NCBI RefSeq assembly: GCF_002434265.1
Contig: NZ_DJJS01000004.1
Location: 1 to 64,000, forward strand
Direction of reading: 5' to 3'
Length of the DNA stretch: 64,000 nt
DNA from: Pseudomonas sp. UBA6562
GTDB taxonomy: Bacteria; Pseudomonadota; Gammaproteobacteria; Pseudomonadales; Pseudomonadaceae
Below the pieces are notes generated by a model that worked only from the letters and a program-made list of their open reading frames with translations, had not been told where the DNA came from and did no database searches. The translations under genes were made by a program, and so were the position numbers. This document shows positions 36,288 to 45,304 of this stretch, one piece after another; position 1 is the stretch's first letter, and the number at the start of each line of letters is the position of its first letter.

Positions 36288-37814
36288 GTGCAGCGTCGCC
36301 TCGTTAGCGCACTTCGTGTGCTCAGTTGTTGTGTCATCAGCTTGAATCTACAGGGTTGTATCGATACTGCCGGTATCGCCCCCCACCAGCACCCCGTGCA
36401 GCCCGACGCCCTGGCCATCGACGCGGCCATCCGCAGCGCCGAGCAAGACGCGCACTGGCCCCGCCAGCGCTGGTGGCAAGCCTATGGCGACCCGCAGCTC
36501 GACCGGCTGATCGACCAGGCCCTGGCCGGCAGCCCCAGCCTGGCCGCTGCCGTGGCGCGCCTGCGCCAGGCCCAGGCGTTGGCCGGTGTGGCCGAGTCGG
36601 CCGAGCGTGTGCAGGGCAACGCCGAAGCCGCGCTGAACCGCCACGGCTGGCCGCAGGATCAGTTCTACGGCCCCGGCGGATTGTCCGGCGCCAGCACCTG
36701 GGACACCCACGCCGGCCTTGGTCTGAGCTATTCCCTCGACCTCTGGGGCCGCGAACGCAATGCCAGCGAGCAGGCTCTGGACGTCGCCCACCAGCGCACC
36801 GCCCAAGCCCGGCAAGCGCAGCTGGAGTTGCAGAACAACGTGGCCAAAGCCTATATCCAGCTGGCGCTGCACTACGCGCAGCGCGACATCGTCGAGCGTC
36901 AGTTAGCCCGCCAGGAGCAGATCCTGGCCCTGACCCAGCGTCGCCTCGACGCCGGCATGGGCACCCACCTGGAAGTCAGCCAGGCGCAGGCGCCGCTGCC
37001 GGAAATCCACCGCCAGCTCGACGACCTCGACGAATCCATGGCCCTGACCCGCAACCAATTGATGGCCCTGGCCGGCCTCGGTCCGGGGCAAGGCGCCAGC
37101 CTGCAACGGCCGACCCTGGCCCTGGCCGCGCCTTTGCCGTTGCCGTCGCGGGTGCCGGCCGAACTGCTCGGCCAGCGCCCGGACGTGGTCGCCAGCCGTT
37201 GGCAGGTGGCGGCGCAAGCGCGGGGCATCGACGTGGCCCATGCGGATTTCCTGCCCAACATCGACCTGCTCGCCAACCTCGGCTTCATGGCCACCGGCGG
37301 CGCCGCCCTGAGCCTGTTCGACGCGCGCAAGCGCACCTATCAGGCAGGGCCTGCGCTGAGCCTGCCGGTGTTCGACGGCGGCCGCCTGCGCGCACAGCTG
37401 GGCGCGGCGGCGGCCGGCTACGACCTGGCCGTGGCGCACTACGACCAGACCTTGGTCGAGGCGTTGAAAGCCATTTCCGACCAGTTGATCCGCCGCGAGT
37501 CGATGCAGGCCCAGGCGCGCCTGGCCGGCGAATCGGTGGCCGCCGCCCAGCGCACCTACGACATCGCCACCGTAGCCTTCCAGCGCGGGCTCACCGGTTA
37601 CCAGGACGTGCTCGACGCGCAGACCCTGCTGTTGCGCCAGCAGCAGATCGAACAGCAGGTCTGGGCCGCGCGCCTGACCGTGCACGCCGAACTGGCCACG
37701 GCCCTGGGCGGCGGGCTGGGCGCCGGCGACGATGCCCCCGAGCCTTCGCGCGAAGCGGCGCCTCCCTTACCGGCCGCCCTGGCCTTGGGGCAACGCGGCG
37801 GTGGCGCGCGATGA
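36288..37814 (+). CDS. Outer-membrane efflux lipoprotein (NodT/TolC family)
   Basis: A 508-residue RND-type outer-membrane factor. Starting at GTG 36288 gives a classical lipoprotein signal peptide (VLSCCVISLNLQGC, lipobox LQGC); longer readings from ATG 36144, 36210 or 36249 bury this signal. The mature protein has two OEP domains: the first with WWQAYGDPQLDRLIDQALAG and SYSLDLWGRERNASEQALDV, the second with LLGQRPDVVASRWQVAAQAR and SLPVFDGGRLRAQLG. It is the first gene of a four-gene efflux operon and overlaps the FUSC gene by 4 bp. Confidence 0.88.
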   Translation: MQRRLVSALRVLSCCVISLNLQGCIDTAGIAPHQHPVQPDALAIDAAIRSAEQDAHWPRQRWWQAYGDPQLDRLIDQALAGSPSLAAAVARLRQAQALAGVAESAERVQGNAEAALNRHGWPQDQFYGPGGLSGASTWDTHAGLGLSYSLDLWGRERNASEQALDVAHQRTAQARQAQLELQNNVAKAYIQLALHYAQRDIVERQLARQEQILALTQRRLDAGMGTHLEVSQAQAPLPEIHRQLDDLDESMALTRNQLMALAGLGPGQGASLQRPTLALAAPLPLPSRVPAELLGQRPDVVASRWQVAAQARGIDVAHADFLPNIDLLANLGFMATGGAALSLFDARKRTYQAGPALSLPVFDGGRLRAQLGAAAAGYDLAVAHYDQTLVEALKAISDQLIRRESMQAQARLAGESVAAAQRTYDIATVAFQRGLTGYQDVLDAQTLLLRQQQIEQQVWAARLTVHAELATALGGGLGAGDDAPEPSREAAPPLPAALALGQRGGGAR

Positions 37815-39988
37815 GCAGCGTAGGCCTGGCCTGGCACCGCCTCCAGGGCCTGGAGTGGCGACGCGGTTTCTTCGCCTGGGCGCGCACCGACGGCGTGACC
37901 TGGGTGTACATCCTCAAGGTGCTGATGGCGGCCTTCCTCACCCTGTGGCTGGCCATGCGCTTGGAGCTGCCGCAGCCGCGCACGGCGATGATCACCGTGT
38001 TCATCGTCATGCAGCCGCAGAGCGGGCACGTGTTCGCCAAGAGCTTCTACCGCGTGCTAGGCACCCTGGCCGGCTCGGCGATGATGGTGCTGCTGATGGC
38101 ACTGTTCCCGCAGAACACCGAGCTGTTCCTCCCAAGCCTGGCGCTGTGGGTGGGCCTGTGCGCGGCCGGGGCCATGCGCTACCGCACCTTCCAGGCCTAC
38201 GGCTTCGTGCTGGCCGGCTACACCGCAGCCATGACCGGTCTGCCGGTGCTCGAACACCCCGACCAGGCCTTTCTGGCGGCGGTGTGGCGGGTGCTGGAAA
38301 TCGGCCTGGGCATCGTCGTCTCCACGGCGGTCAGCGCCGCGATCCTGCCGCAGTCGTCCAGCGCGGCCCTGCGCAATGCCCTGTACCAGCGCTTCGGCGT
38401 ATTCGCCGGGGTGGCGGTGCAAGCGTTGCGCGGCGGCAACGCACCGGCCGACTTCGAAGCCAACAGCGTGCGCCTGGTGGCCGAAGCCGTGGGCCTGGAA
38501 AGCCTGCGCAACGTGACCGCCTTCGAAGACCCGCACATGCGCCGGCGCAGTGGCCGGCTGGTGCGCATGAACAGCGAGTTCATGGGCGTGACCACGCGCT
38601 TCAACGCCCTCTACCGCCTGCTCGAACGCCTGCGCGCGCAGGGCTCGGCACCCATCAACGCGGCGCTCGCGCCGGGTGTGGCGAGCCTGATCGAGCTGTT
38701 CGAGCCTTATATGAACCGTTTGCTGACCGATGCCGACGCGCTGCGCCTGACCCTGGAGCTGGCCGCCTACCGCGACGGCCTGCAACAGCAGGTGCGCGAG
38801 CTGCGCGCCGCGTTCCTGGCCAGTACGCCCAGCGAGGCCGAGCTGCTGGATTTCCATACCGCCTTCGAACTGCTCTACCGCTTGATCGACGACCTCTACA
38901 ACTATGCCCAGACCCACGCCTCGCTGGCCGCCCACAAGCACGCCCGCGAGCAGTGGCGCGAACCCTTCGTGGCCCGCACCAATTGGCGAGTGTCAGCGGC
39001 GGCCGGGGTGCGCTCGGCGGCGGTGCTGTTGCTGCTGGGCAGCTACTGGCTGCTCAGCGACTGGCCTAGCGGGGCGATGATGACCTTGATCGCCACGGTC
39101 ACTGCCGGGCTCTCGGCGGCCTCGCCCAACCCCAAGCGCATGGCCTTCCAGATGGCCTGCGGCACTTTGTTCGGGGCCTTCGTCGGCTTTTTCGAAACCT
39201 TCTTCGTCTTTCCCTGGATCGACGGCTTCGCCTTGCTCTGCCTGGTGCTCGCGCCGGTGTTCGTGCTCGGCGCGTTTCTCTCCTCGCGCCCGGCCTATGC
39301 CGGCTACGGCATCGGCCTGCTGGTGTTCTTCGCCACCGGTTCCGTGCCGAACAACCTGACCCAGTACAACCCCTACGTGTTCGTCAACGACTACATCGCC
39401 ATGGTCATCGGCATGCTGGTCTGTGCGGCGGCGGGGGCGATCGTCCTGCCGCCCAACAGCCGCTGGTTGTGGCAGCGCCTGGAACACGACCTGCGCGGGC
39501 AGGTGCTGTTCGCCCTCGGTGGGCGTCTGCGCGGGTTGGGCTCGGCCTTCGAAAGCGGCACCCGCGACCTGTTGCACCAAGCCTACGGCCTGGCCGCCGG
39601 CACGCCCAAGGTGCAGGGCGAGCTGGTGCGCTGGATGTTCGCGGTGCTGGAGATCGGCCACGCCATCATCGAGCTGCGCAAGGAACAAGCGCAGGCCCCG
39701 GTGCACCCGGCCTACGCCGAAACGCAGCCTTGGCGCCAGGCCATCCGCGTCATGGGCCGGGCCCTGGCGCGGCTGTTCCTGCAACCGAGCGCCAGCCACC
39801 ACGCGCGCGCGCTGGTGGCCGTGGACCATGCCATCGGCCGCGTGCAGGCCACCGACGAGCCGTTCGCCCGGCATTTCGACACCTCGGTGCTGCGCCGGGT
39901 GCAGAGCTACCTGCACTTCATCCGCACCTCGCTCCTCGACCCCCAATCGCCGCTGGCACCCGCCGCAGGACTCGACCATGCCCCGTGA
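37811..39988 (+). CDS. FUSC-family efflux protein (AaeB-like)
   Basis: A 725-residue inner-membrane protein of the aromatic acid exporter/fusaric acid resistance family. It has two halves, each with a group of membrane helices (about 34-170, for example AAFLTLWLAMRLELPQPRTA and LPSLALWVGLCAAGAMRYRT; and about 395-550, for example LLLLGSYWLLSDWPSGAMMT) and a cytoplasmic domain after each. The protein works with the periplasmic adaptor (40188) and outer-membrane factor (36288) to export aromatic acids. It overlaps both neighbours (4 and 11 bp). Confidence 0.9.
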   Translation: MSSVGLAWHRLQGLEWRRGFFAWARTDGVTWVYILKVLMAAFLTLWLAMRLELPQPRTAMITVFIVMQPQSGHVFAKSFYRVLGTLAGSAMMVLLMALFPQNTELFLPSLALWVGLCAAGAMRYRTFQAYGFVLAGYTAAMTGLPVLEHPDQAFLAAVWRVLEIGLGIVVSTAVSAAILPQSSSAALRNALYQRFGVFAGVAVQALRGGNAPADFEANSVRLVAEAVGLESLRNVTAFEDPHMRRRSGRLVRMNSEFMGVTTRFNALYRLLERLRAQGSAPINAALAPGVASLIELFEPYMNRLLTDADALRLTLELAAYRDGLQQQVRELRAAFLASTPSEAELLDFHTAFELLYRLIDDLYNYAQTHASLAAHKHAREQWREPFVARTNWRVSAAAGVRSAAVLLLLGSYWLLSDWPSGAMMTLIATVTAGLSAASPNPKRMAFQMACGTLFGAFVGFFETFFVFPWIDGFALLCLVLAPVFVLGAFLSSRPAYAGYGIGLLVFFATGSVPNNLTQYNPYVFVNDYIAMVIGMLVCAAAGAIVLPPNSRWLWQRLEHDLRGQVLFALGGRLRGLGSAFESGTRDLLHQAYGLAAGTPKVQGELVRWMFAVLEIGHAIIELRKEQAQAPVHPAYAETQPWRQAIRVMGRALARLFLQPSASHHARALVAVDHAIGRVQATDEPFARHFDTSVLRRVQSYLHFIRTSLLDPQSPLAPAAGLDHAP

Positions 39989-40178
39989 AATCGCCTTCCA
40001 CGGCCTGTACCTGCCGACCCTGACCCTGCTGTTCCTGCTCGTCGCGGGGCTGGCCTGGGGCCTGGACCGGTTCATCGCCAGCGTCGACGGCTACCGCTTC
40101 TTCTGGCATCCGGCGCTGCTGCGCCTGTCGCTGTTCGTCTGTCTCTTCGGCGCCCTGGCGCTGACCGTTTACGGGTAA
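39978..40178 (+). CDS. DUF1656 (AaeX-like) small membrane protein
   Basis: A 66-residue inner-membrane protein with two hydrophobic segments (about 10-29 and 45-64), starting MPREIAFHGLYLPTLTLLFL. DUF1656 proteins always sit between the FUSC component and the HlyD adaptor, as here, and correspond to AaeX. Its function in the pump is unknown. It overlaps the FUSC gene by 11 bp. Confidence 0.85.
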   Translation: MPREIAFHGLYLPTLTLLFLLVAGLAWGLDRFIASVDGYRFFWHPALLRLSLFVCLFGALALTVYG

Positions 40179-40187
40179 GCACCTGCA

Positions 40188-41054
40188 ATGAAAAAGTTCT
40201 ACAGCCTGATCGCCACCCTGTTGGTGCTGGCCGCCGCCGTGTTCATCGGTCGGCAGTTGTGGGTCGACTACATGACCACGCCCTGGACCCGCGACGGCCG
40301 GGTGCGCGCCGACATCATCAACGTCGCCGCCGACGTGCCGGGTTACGTGCTGGACGTGCCGGTGCGCGACAACCAACGGGTGAGAAAAGGCGACCTGCTG
40401 ATCCAGATCGATCCGGCCCATTACCAGGTGGCGGTGGACCAGGCCAGGGCGCTGGTGGCCTCGCGCAAGGCCACCTGGCAGATGCGCCAGGTCAACGCCC
40501 GGCGCCGCGCCGACCTGGACAACCTGGTGATCTCCCAGGAGAACCGCGACGACGCCCGCGACATCGCCGGTGCCGCCCTGGCCGACTACCAGCAGGCCCA
40601 GGCCCAGCTCGCCGCCGCCGAGCTGAACCTGGCGCGCACGCGCATCCTGGCCACGGTCGACGGCTATGTCACCAACCTCAACGTGCACCGTGGCGACTAC
40701 GCGCGCACGGGCGAGGCGGTGATGGCGGTGGTCGACGAGCAGTCGTTCTGGGTCTATGGCTTCTTCGAAGAGACCAAACTGCCGCACGTGAAGGTGGGCG
40801 ATACGGCCGAGTTGCAGATGATGAGCGGCGAACGCCTGCGTGGGCATGTCGAGAGCATCGCCCGCGGCATCTACGACCGCGACAACCCGCAGAGCCGCGA
40901 GCTGGTGGCTGACGTCAACCCGACCTTCAACTGGGTGAGGTTGGCGCAGCGGGTGCCGGTGCGGATTCATATCGACCGGGTGCCGGAGGGGTATCTGTTG
41001 GCGGCGGGAATGACGTGTACGGTGGTGGTAGAACACGATGCTGAAACGAACTGA
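40188..41054 (+). CDS. HlyD-family periplasmic adaptor (AaeA-like)
   Basis: A 288-residue membrane-fusion protein with an N-terminal anchor (about 5-25, YSLIATLLVLAAAVFIGRQL). A biotinyl-lipoyl-like half (VAADVPGYVLDVPVRDNQRV, then KGDLLIQIDP), a helical hairpin and the second half (LNLARTRILATVDGYVTNLN) follow. The ending PVRIHIDRVPEGYLLAAGMT is the usual beta-barrel. It links the FUSC protein to the outer-membrane factor in the same operon. Confidence 0.9.
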   Translation: MKKFYSLIATLLVLAAAVFIGRQLWVDYMTTPWTRDGRVRADIINVAADVPGYVLDVPVRDNQRVRKGDLLIQIDPAHYQVAVDQARALVASRKATWQMRQVNARRRADLDNLVISQENRDDARDIAGAALADYQQAQAQLAAAELNLARTRILATVDGYVTNLNVHRGDYARTGEAVMAVVDEQSFWVYGFFEETKLPHVKVGDTAELQMMSGERLRGHVESIARGIYDRDNPQSRELVADVNPTFNWVRLAQRVPVRIHIDRVPEGYLLAAGMTCTVVVEHDAETN

Positions 41055-41149
41055 TAAATTTGCCAGTTACTGAAACGGATGCTTCTGGCGATACTGTCGA
41101 AGTTGTTTGTCCAGGCGTTGCAGAAAGAGGTCAGCGGAAGGGGTGAAAC

Positions 41150-41962
41150 ATGCCTACATTAAAAGTAGATCTCGCGTACGAGCCTTACGGTTATTGCAGA
41201 GTTTCAGAGAAGACTTCGAGTTTTCTCGGATTTAATGGTGCTCATGCCGACGTGCTGACAGGCAATTATGCGTTGGGTAATGGGCACAGAGTGTACGCCC
41301 CAACGCTCAGGCGCTTCCAGAGCGCGGACCGGCTAAGCCCGTTCGGTCGTGGAGGCCTCAATACGTATGTCTATTGTCTAGGTGACCCAATCAATCGAGC
41401 AGACCCTTCTGGCCAATTTTCGCTGCGGCGCAGATTCCAAGCGTGGACAGGTGGACCAAAGAGCGTCGCTTCGTTGCGTGAGCTCAAAAACACCAACGCC
41501 GATCGAATCTATGTTGAAACCGAAAGGACCAGATACAATCTGCACTACGGCTTCGCAAAGTTGATGGTCGTGGAGCAGGAAGGTTCTCTTCCTGCGCTCC
41601 TGGGTACGTCGCGTTCATACACACATAAGTGGCTGGTCACCAAAAGCGGCGAATTCGTGATTGGAAGTTTCGATCACACCAAGGCGTACTCGACACACGC
41701 AAGTTTCGCAGTGCTTGCGGCAGAGATGAAGGGTGTCGACCCTATTGTCGTGGCTGCCGGAGAACTTGAAATAAAGAAGGGCCGTATTGTAATGAACAAC
41801 TACAGTGGGCATTACAAAACCTCCTACGGCAGGCTATGGCCGGTCAAGATGCATGTCGAGCGGTTTGCTGGGGAAATGAAGATCGTACGGCAATCTTACC
41901 TGGCTGTTGACCCTGCTACGCATCCAACCATGGACGGCGGGGTTGGCCTAGGCCGGTGGTAG
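41150..41962 (+). CDS. Orphan RHS-core protein with variable C-terminal domain
   Basis: A 270-residue protein whose first 90 residues are the RHS repeat-associated core (LGFNGAHADVLTGNYALGNG, RVYAPTLRRFQSADRLSPFG, RGGLNTYVYCLGDPINRADP ending in DPSG). The long YD-repeat shell is missing. After the core, residues 91-270 form a variable domain with STHASFAVLAAEM near 181-193, VVAAGELEIKKGRI near 200-213 and NNYSGHYKTS near 216-225, a pattern I cannot assign to a named toxin family. Base composition is clearly more AT-rich than the neighbours, which suggests transfer. No signal peptide is present, and no immunity gene can be seen in the 133 bp downstream. Confidence 0.78.
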   Translation: MPTLKVDLAYEPYGYCRVSEKTSSFLGFNGAHADVLTGNYALGNGHRVYAPTLRRFQSADRLSPFGRGGLNTYVYCLGDPINRADPSGQFSLRRRFQAWTGGPKSVASLRELKNTNADRIYVETERTRYNLHYGFAKLMVVEQEGSLPALLGTSRSYTHKWLVTKSGEFVIGSFDHTKAYSTHASFAVLAAEMKGVDPIVVAAGELEIKKGRIVMNNYSGHYKTSYGRLWPVKMHVERFAGEMKIVRQSYLAVDPATHPTMDGGVGLGRW

Positions 41963-42095
41963 GCGCTGAAAGTGTCTGGAGACACGGCGTTCAGCCAGCA
42001 TATCTTGCTTGGAGCACCTGCCCATCGTACCCGCACTGACTGGCGGTCAATAAAGTACGCACTGGCTTCAGCCAACCAATGAGCAACAGCGGGCC

Positions 42096-42542
42096 TCAGG
42101 TCGCACCCACCAACACCGGCACACTCACCTGATCGATCACCTTCGCGCTGACCGACGGATCGAGCAGCCGGCCCAGCCGCGACAGGTGGCGGTGGCCCAT
42201 GACGATCAATTCGCAGTCCAGCGTCCGCGCCATGTCGAGAATCGCCTCTACCGGCACCCCTGGCACGGTGCGCCCCTGGCACTCGAAACCCGCCGCGCGT
42301 AACGTCTCGACCGCCTGGGCCACGGCCTGCTCGGCCAGTCGCTGCTCTTCGCAGGCGGCCGGGTACTGGTCGCGCTCCTGTTCGGTGTAGCCGGCCGGCG
42401 CAGAGTGCACGGCAAAGCTGGGGTCGATCACCAGCAGCACGTGCAGGGTCTGTTCCGCAGGCCGGCAATAACGTTGGGCCAATTCGAGGATGGCGCGGCG
42501 GGCTGGGGAGGCGTCGATGGCGATCAGGACTGGGCGCGGCAT
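42096..42542 (-). CDS. Universal stress protein (UspA family)
   Basis: A 148-residue Usp domain protein. The N-terminus is PVLIAIDASPARRAILELAQ; the nucleotide-binding tail is GHRHLSRLGRLLDPSVSAKV, then IDQVSVPVLVG. The usual ATP motif G-2x-G-9x-G-S/T is only partly kept (GHRHLSRLGRLLDPSVS), so nucleotide binding is uncertain. The ATG at 42542 is chosen as the family start. It is divergent from the LysR gene at 42697. Confidence 0.85.
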   Translation of the reverse strand: MPRPVLIAIDASPARRAILELAQRYCRPAEQTLHVLLVIDPSFAVHSAPAGYTEQERDQYPAACEEQRLAEQAVAQAVETLRAAGFECQGRTVPGVPVEAILDMARTLDCELIVMGHRHLSRLGRLLDPSVSAKVIDQVSVPVLVGAT

Positions 42543-42696
42543 GGGGATTACCTCGGTGGTGGAAGGGCAGGCCTGCATTCTCGACGCTTGCCGGCCCGCG
42601 GATAAAGCCCCTGGCACGCACGAGCCGATTGCGTCTGGCGCACGGATGCCAGCTGTTAAGATTGCCGTTTCTCACAGCTTTCGCGGACATTACCCG

Positions 42697-43623
42697 ATGC
42701 CACTGCCGGACATGAACCTGTTGGTCGCCCTCGATGCCTTGCTTGACGAGGGCAGCGTGGTCGGCGCGGCCCAACGCATGAACCTGAGCCCCGCCGCCAT
42801 GAGCCGCACCCTGGGACGCATCCGCGAGGCGCTGGGCGACCCGATCCTGGTGCGTGCCGGGCGCGGCCTGGTGCCGACGCCACGGGCGCTGGCCCTGCGC
42901 GAGCAGGTCAGCCACTTGGTGGAACAGGCCGGCCAGGTGTTTCGCAGTGCCGAGAGCGTCGATCTGGCCAACCTGGACCGCGCCTTCAACATCCGCACCA
43001 ACGACCTGTTCATCGCCCTGTACGGGGCGCAATTGTTGCGCATGATGCACGAACAGGCGCCGCGCACCGTGTTGCGCTTCGTGCCCGAAGGCGGCCAGGA
43101 CGACGACGCGGTGCTGCGCGACGGGCGCACCGACCTGCTGATCAGTTCGAGCATCGACCTGGGCCCGGAGATCAAGGTGCAGCGCCTGTTCCACACCCTC
43201 TACATCGGCCTCGCCCGGCGCGAGCACCCGATCTTCGACGGCCCGATCACCCCCGAGCGCTTCGCCGCCTACCCGCAGATCAGCGTCTCGCGCCGTGGCC
43301 GCGCCAACGGACCGATCGACGCGGAACTGGCGCTGCACAAGGTGCAACGGCATGTGGCGCTGATCACGCCGAGCTTTCATTCGGCGATGTTTTCCCTGCC
43401 CGATTCCGACCTGATCCTGCCGATGCCGGCCAACATCCTCGCCAGCGTCAACAAGCTCGACCTGCCGCTACGGGCCTTCGACATTCCGCTGCCGATGGAG
43501 CGGGTGACGGTGATGCAGGCCTGGCATCCGCGCTACCACAACGACCCGGCGCACCGCTGGCTGCGCCAGACCCTCAAGGCCTGTTGCCAGATGGAGATGG
43601 GTGAAGAGGGCCAGTGGGTCTGA
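42697..43623 (+). CDS. LysR-family regulator of the EmrAB-type efflux operon
   Basis: A 308-residue LysR protein of the NodD-like/PcaQ-type shape. The helix-turn-helix is at about 6-65 (MNLLVALDALLDEGSVVGAA, then MNLSPAAMSRTLGRIREALG). The effector domain contains FNIRTNDLFIALYGAQLLRM. The ATG at 42697 is preferred (MPLPDMNLL). It lies 116 bp upstream of a tripartite efflux operon on the same strand, which it probably controls. Confidence 0.85.
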   Translation: MPLPDMNLLVALDALLDEGSVVGAAQRMNLSPAAMSRTLGRIREALGDPILVRAGRGLVPTPRALALREQVSHLVEQAGQVFRSAESVDLANLDRAFNIRTNDLFIALYGAQLLRMMHEQAPRTVLRFVPEGGQDDDAVLRDGRTDLLISSSIDLGPEIKVQRLFHTLYIGLARREHPIFDGPITPERFAAYPQISVSRRGRANGPIDAELALHKVQRHVALITPSFHSAMFSLPDSDLILPMPANILASVNKLDLPLRAFDIPLPMERVTVMQAWHPRYHNDPAHRWLRQTLKACCQMEMGEEGQWV

Positions 43624-43739
43624 AACCAACGCTTGCCGATTGCGTCGTACGCAAAGTAAAACTGCCGATAAGTCAGTTTTCGTAAGCATTCGATCTTTCT
43701 AGACTGCCCAGCATCAAATTATTGCTGGAGATTTCAGGC

Positions 43740-45281
43740 ATGGCGGTGTCGCTCAACCCACCGGCGGCGCTCGCCCCTGCGCCGCCAGCGGCCGCGCCGG
43801 CGCAATCGGCGTTCGGCCCGCGTGTGGTGACCGGGTTGTTCGGCGTGCTGCTGGCGGTGCTGTGCGCCGGCCTCAACGAAGCGGTGACCAAGCTGTCGCT
43901 GGCCGACATCCGCGGTGGCATGGGCATCGGCGCCGACGAAGGCGCCTGGCTGTTGGCGGTGTACAGCGCCGCTTCGGTATCGGCCATGGCCTTTTCGCCC
44001 TGGTTGGCCACCACCTTTTCCCTGCGCCGTTTCACCTTGTGCGCCATCGCCCTGTTCGCCGTGCTCGGCCTGCTGCAACCCTTCGCGCCGAACCTGCACA
44101 GCCTGATGCTGCTGCGCATTCTGCAAGGGCTGGCGGCCGGCGCCTTGCCGCCGATGCTGATGAGCGTGGCGCTGCGCTTTTTACCGCCAGGCATCAAGAT
44201 CTACGGCCTGGCCTGCTATGCGTTGACCGCCACCTTCGGCCCCAACCTGGGCACGCCGCTGGCGGGCCTGTGGACCGAGTACGTCGGCTGGCAATGGGCG
44301 TTCTGGCAGATCATCGGCCCGTCGCTGCTGGCCATGGCCTGCGTGGCCTGGGGCTTGCCGCAAGACCCTCTGCGCCTGGAGCGCTTCGCCCAGTTCAACT
44401 GGCGCGGTGTGCTGCTGGGGCTGCCGGCTTTGAGCTGCCTGGTGCTGGGTTTGTCGTTGGGCGATCGCTGGGGCTGGTTCGACTCGCCGCTGATCGCGGC
44501 GCTGCTGGGCAGCGGTGGCTTGCTGCTGGTGCTGTTTCTGTACAACGAGTGGTCGGAACCGGTGCCGTTCTTCCAGCTGCGGCTGCTGTCGCGGCGCAAC
44601 CTGGCCTTCGCGCTGGTGACCCTGGCCGGCGTACTGGTGGTGCTGTCCGGTTCGGGCAGCCTGCCGTCGGCGTACCTGGCGCAGATCCATGGCTATCGGC
44701 CGGCGCAGACCAGCCCGCTGATGCTGCTGGTGGCGCTGCCGCAGTTGCTCGCGCTGCCGCTGACCGCGGCACTGTGCAACCTGCGCGCCGTCGATTGCCG
44801 CTGGGTGCTGGCCGCAGGTTTGGGTCTGCTGGTGCTGTCGTGCCTGGGCAGCAACGGACTGACCAGCGCCTGGATTCGCGACGACTTCTACCCGATCTAC
44901 CTGCTGCAAGTGTTCGGCCAGCCCATGGCGGTGCTGCCGCTCTTGATGCTGTCGACCAACGGCATGAGCCCCCAGGAGGGGCCGTTCGCCTCGGCCTGGT
45001 TCAACACCGTCAAGGGCCTGGCCGCGGTGGTGGCCACGGCCGTGCTGGAGCTGCTGGGCACCTGGCGCCGGCATTTCCATTCCAACCACCTGGTCGACAG
45101 CCTGGGCAACGCGCCCCAGCTCGACGACCGCGCCGCCGGGCTCGCCCAGCGCATCCACGAACAGGCCCAGGTGCTGACCTCGGCCGACCTGTATCTGGTG
45201 ATGGCAGGAATCGGCGTCGCGCTGATCTGCCTGATTCCTTTCGTACCTACCCGGGTCTACCCGCCGCGCGCGGTGGCCTGA
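43740..45281 (+). CDS. MFS multidrug efflux permease, EmrB/QacA (DHA2) family
   Basis: A 513-residue inner-membrane permease with about 14 predicted helices. The segment FSPWLATTFSLRRFTLCAIA corresponds to motif A of the MFS, GLAAGALPPMLMSVALRFLP to the TM4 region, and TATFGPNLGTPLAGLWTEYV to motif C. It should work with the EmrA-like adaptor (45305) and the outer-membrane lipoprotein (46375). The ATG at 43740 has GGAG ten bases upstream. The substrate is unknown. Confidence 0.9.
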   Translation: MAVSLNPPAALAPAPPAAAPAQSAFGPRVVTGLFGVLLAVLCAGLNEAVTKLSLADIRGGMGIGADEGAWLLAVYSAASVSAMAFSPWLATTFSLRRFTLCAIALFAVLGLLQPFAPNLHSLMLLRILQGLAAGALPPMLMSVALRFLPPGIKIYGLACYALTATFGPNLGTPLAGLWTEYVGWQWAFWQIIGPSLLAMACVAWGLPQDPLRLERFAQFNWRGVLLGLPALSCLVLGLSLGDRWGWFDSPLIAALLGSGGLLLVLFLYNEWSEPVPFFQLRLLSRRNLAFALVTLAGVLVVLSGSGSLPSAYLAQIHGYRPAQTSPLMLLVALPQLLALPLTAALCNLRAVDCRWVLAAGLGLLVLSCLGSNGLTSAWIRDDFYPIYLLQVFGQPMAVLPLLMLSTNGMSPQEGPFASAWFNTVKGLAAVVATAVLELLGTWRRHFHSNHLVDSLGNAPQLDDRAAGLAQRIHEQAQVLTSADLYLVMAGIGVALICLIPFVPTRVYPPRAVA

Positions 45282-45304
45282 ACCTGTGACCGAGAACCGC
45301 TGAC

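Noticed and set aside
36326..39988. A 1220-codon plus-strand frame that would make a giant FUSC protein
   Set aside because: The first 495 codons are an out-of-frame reading of the outer-membrane lipoprotein gene; the FUSC homology begins at the ATG at 37811, which overlaps that gene by 4 bp.
41896..43380. A 494-codon minus-strand frame across the stress protein and LysR genes
   Set aside because: It overlaps both genes in the wrong frame or strand, and its product shows no family similarity.
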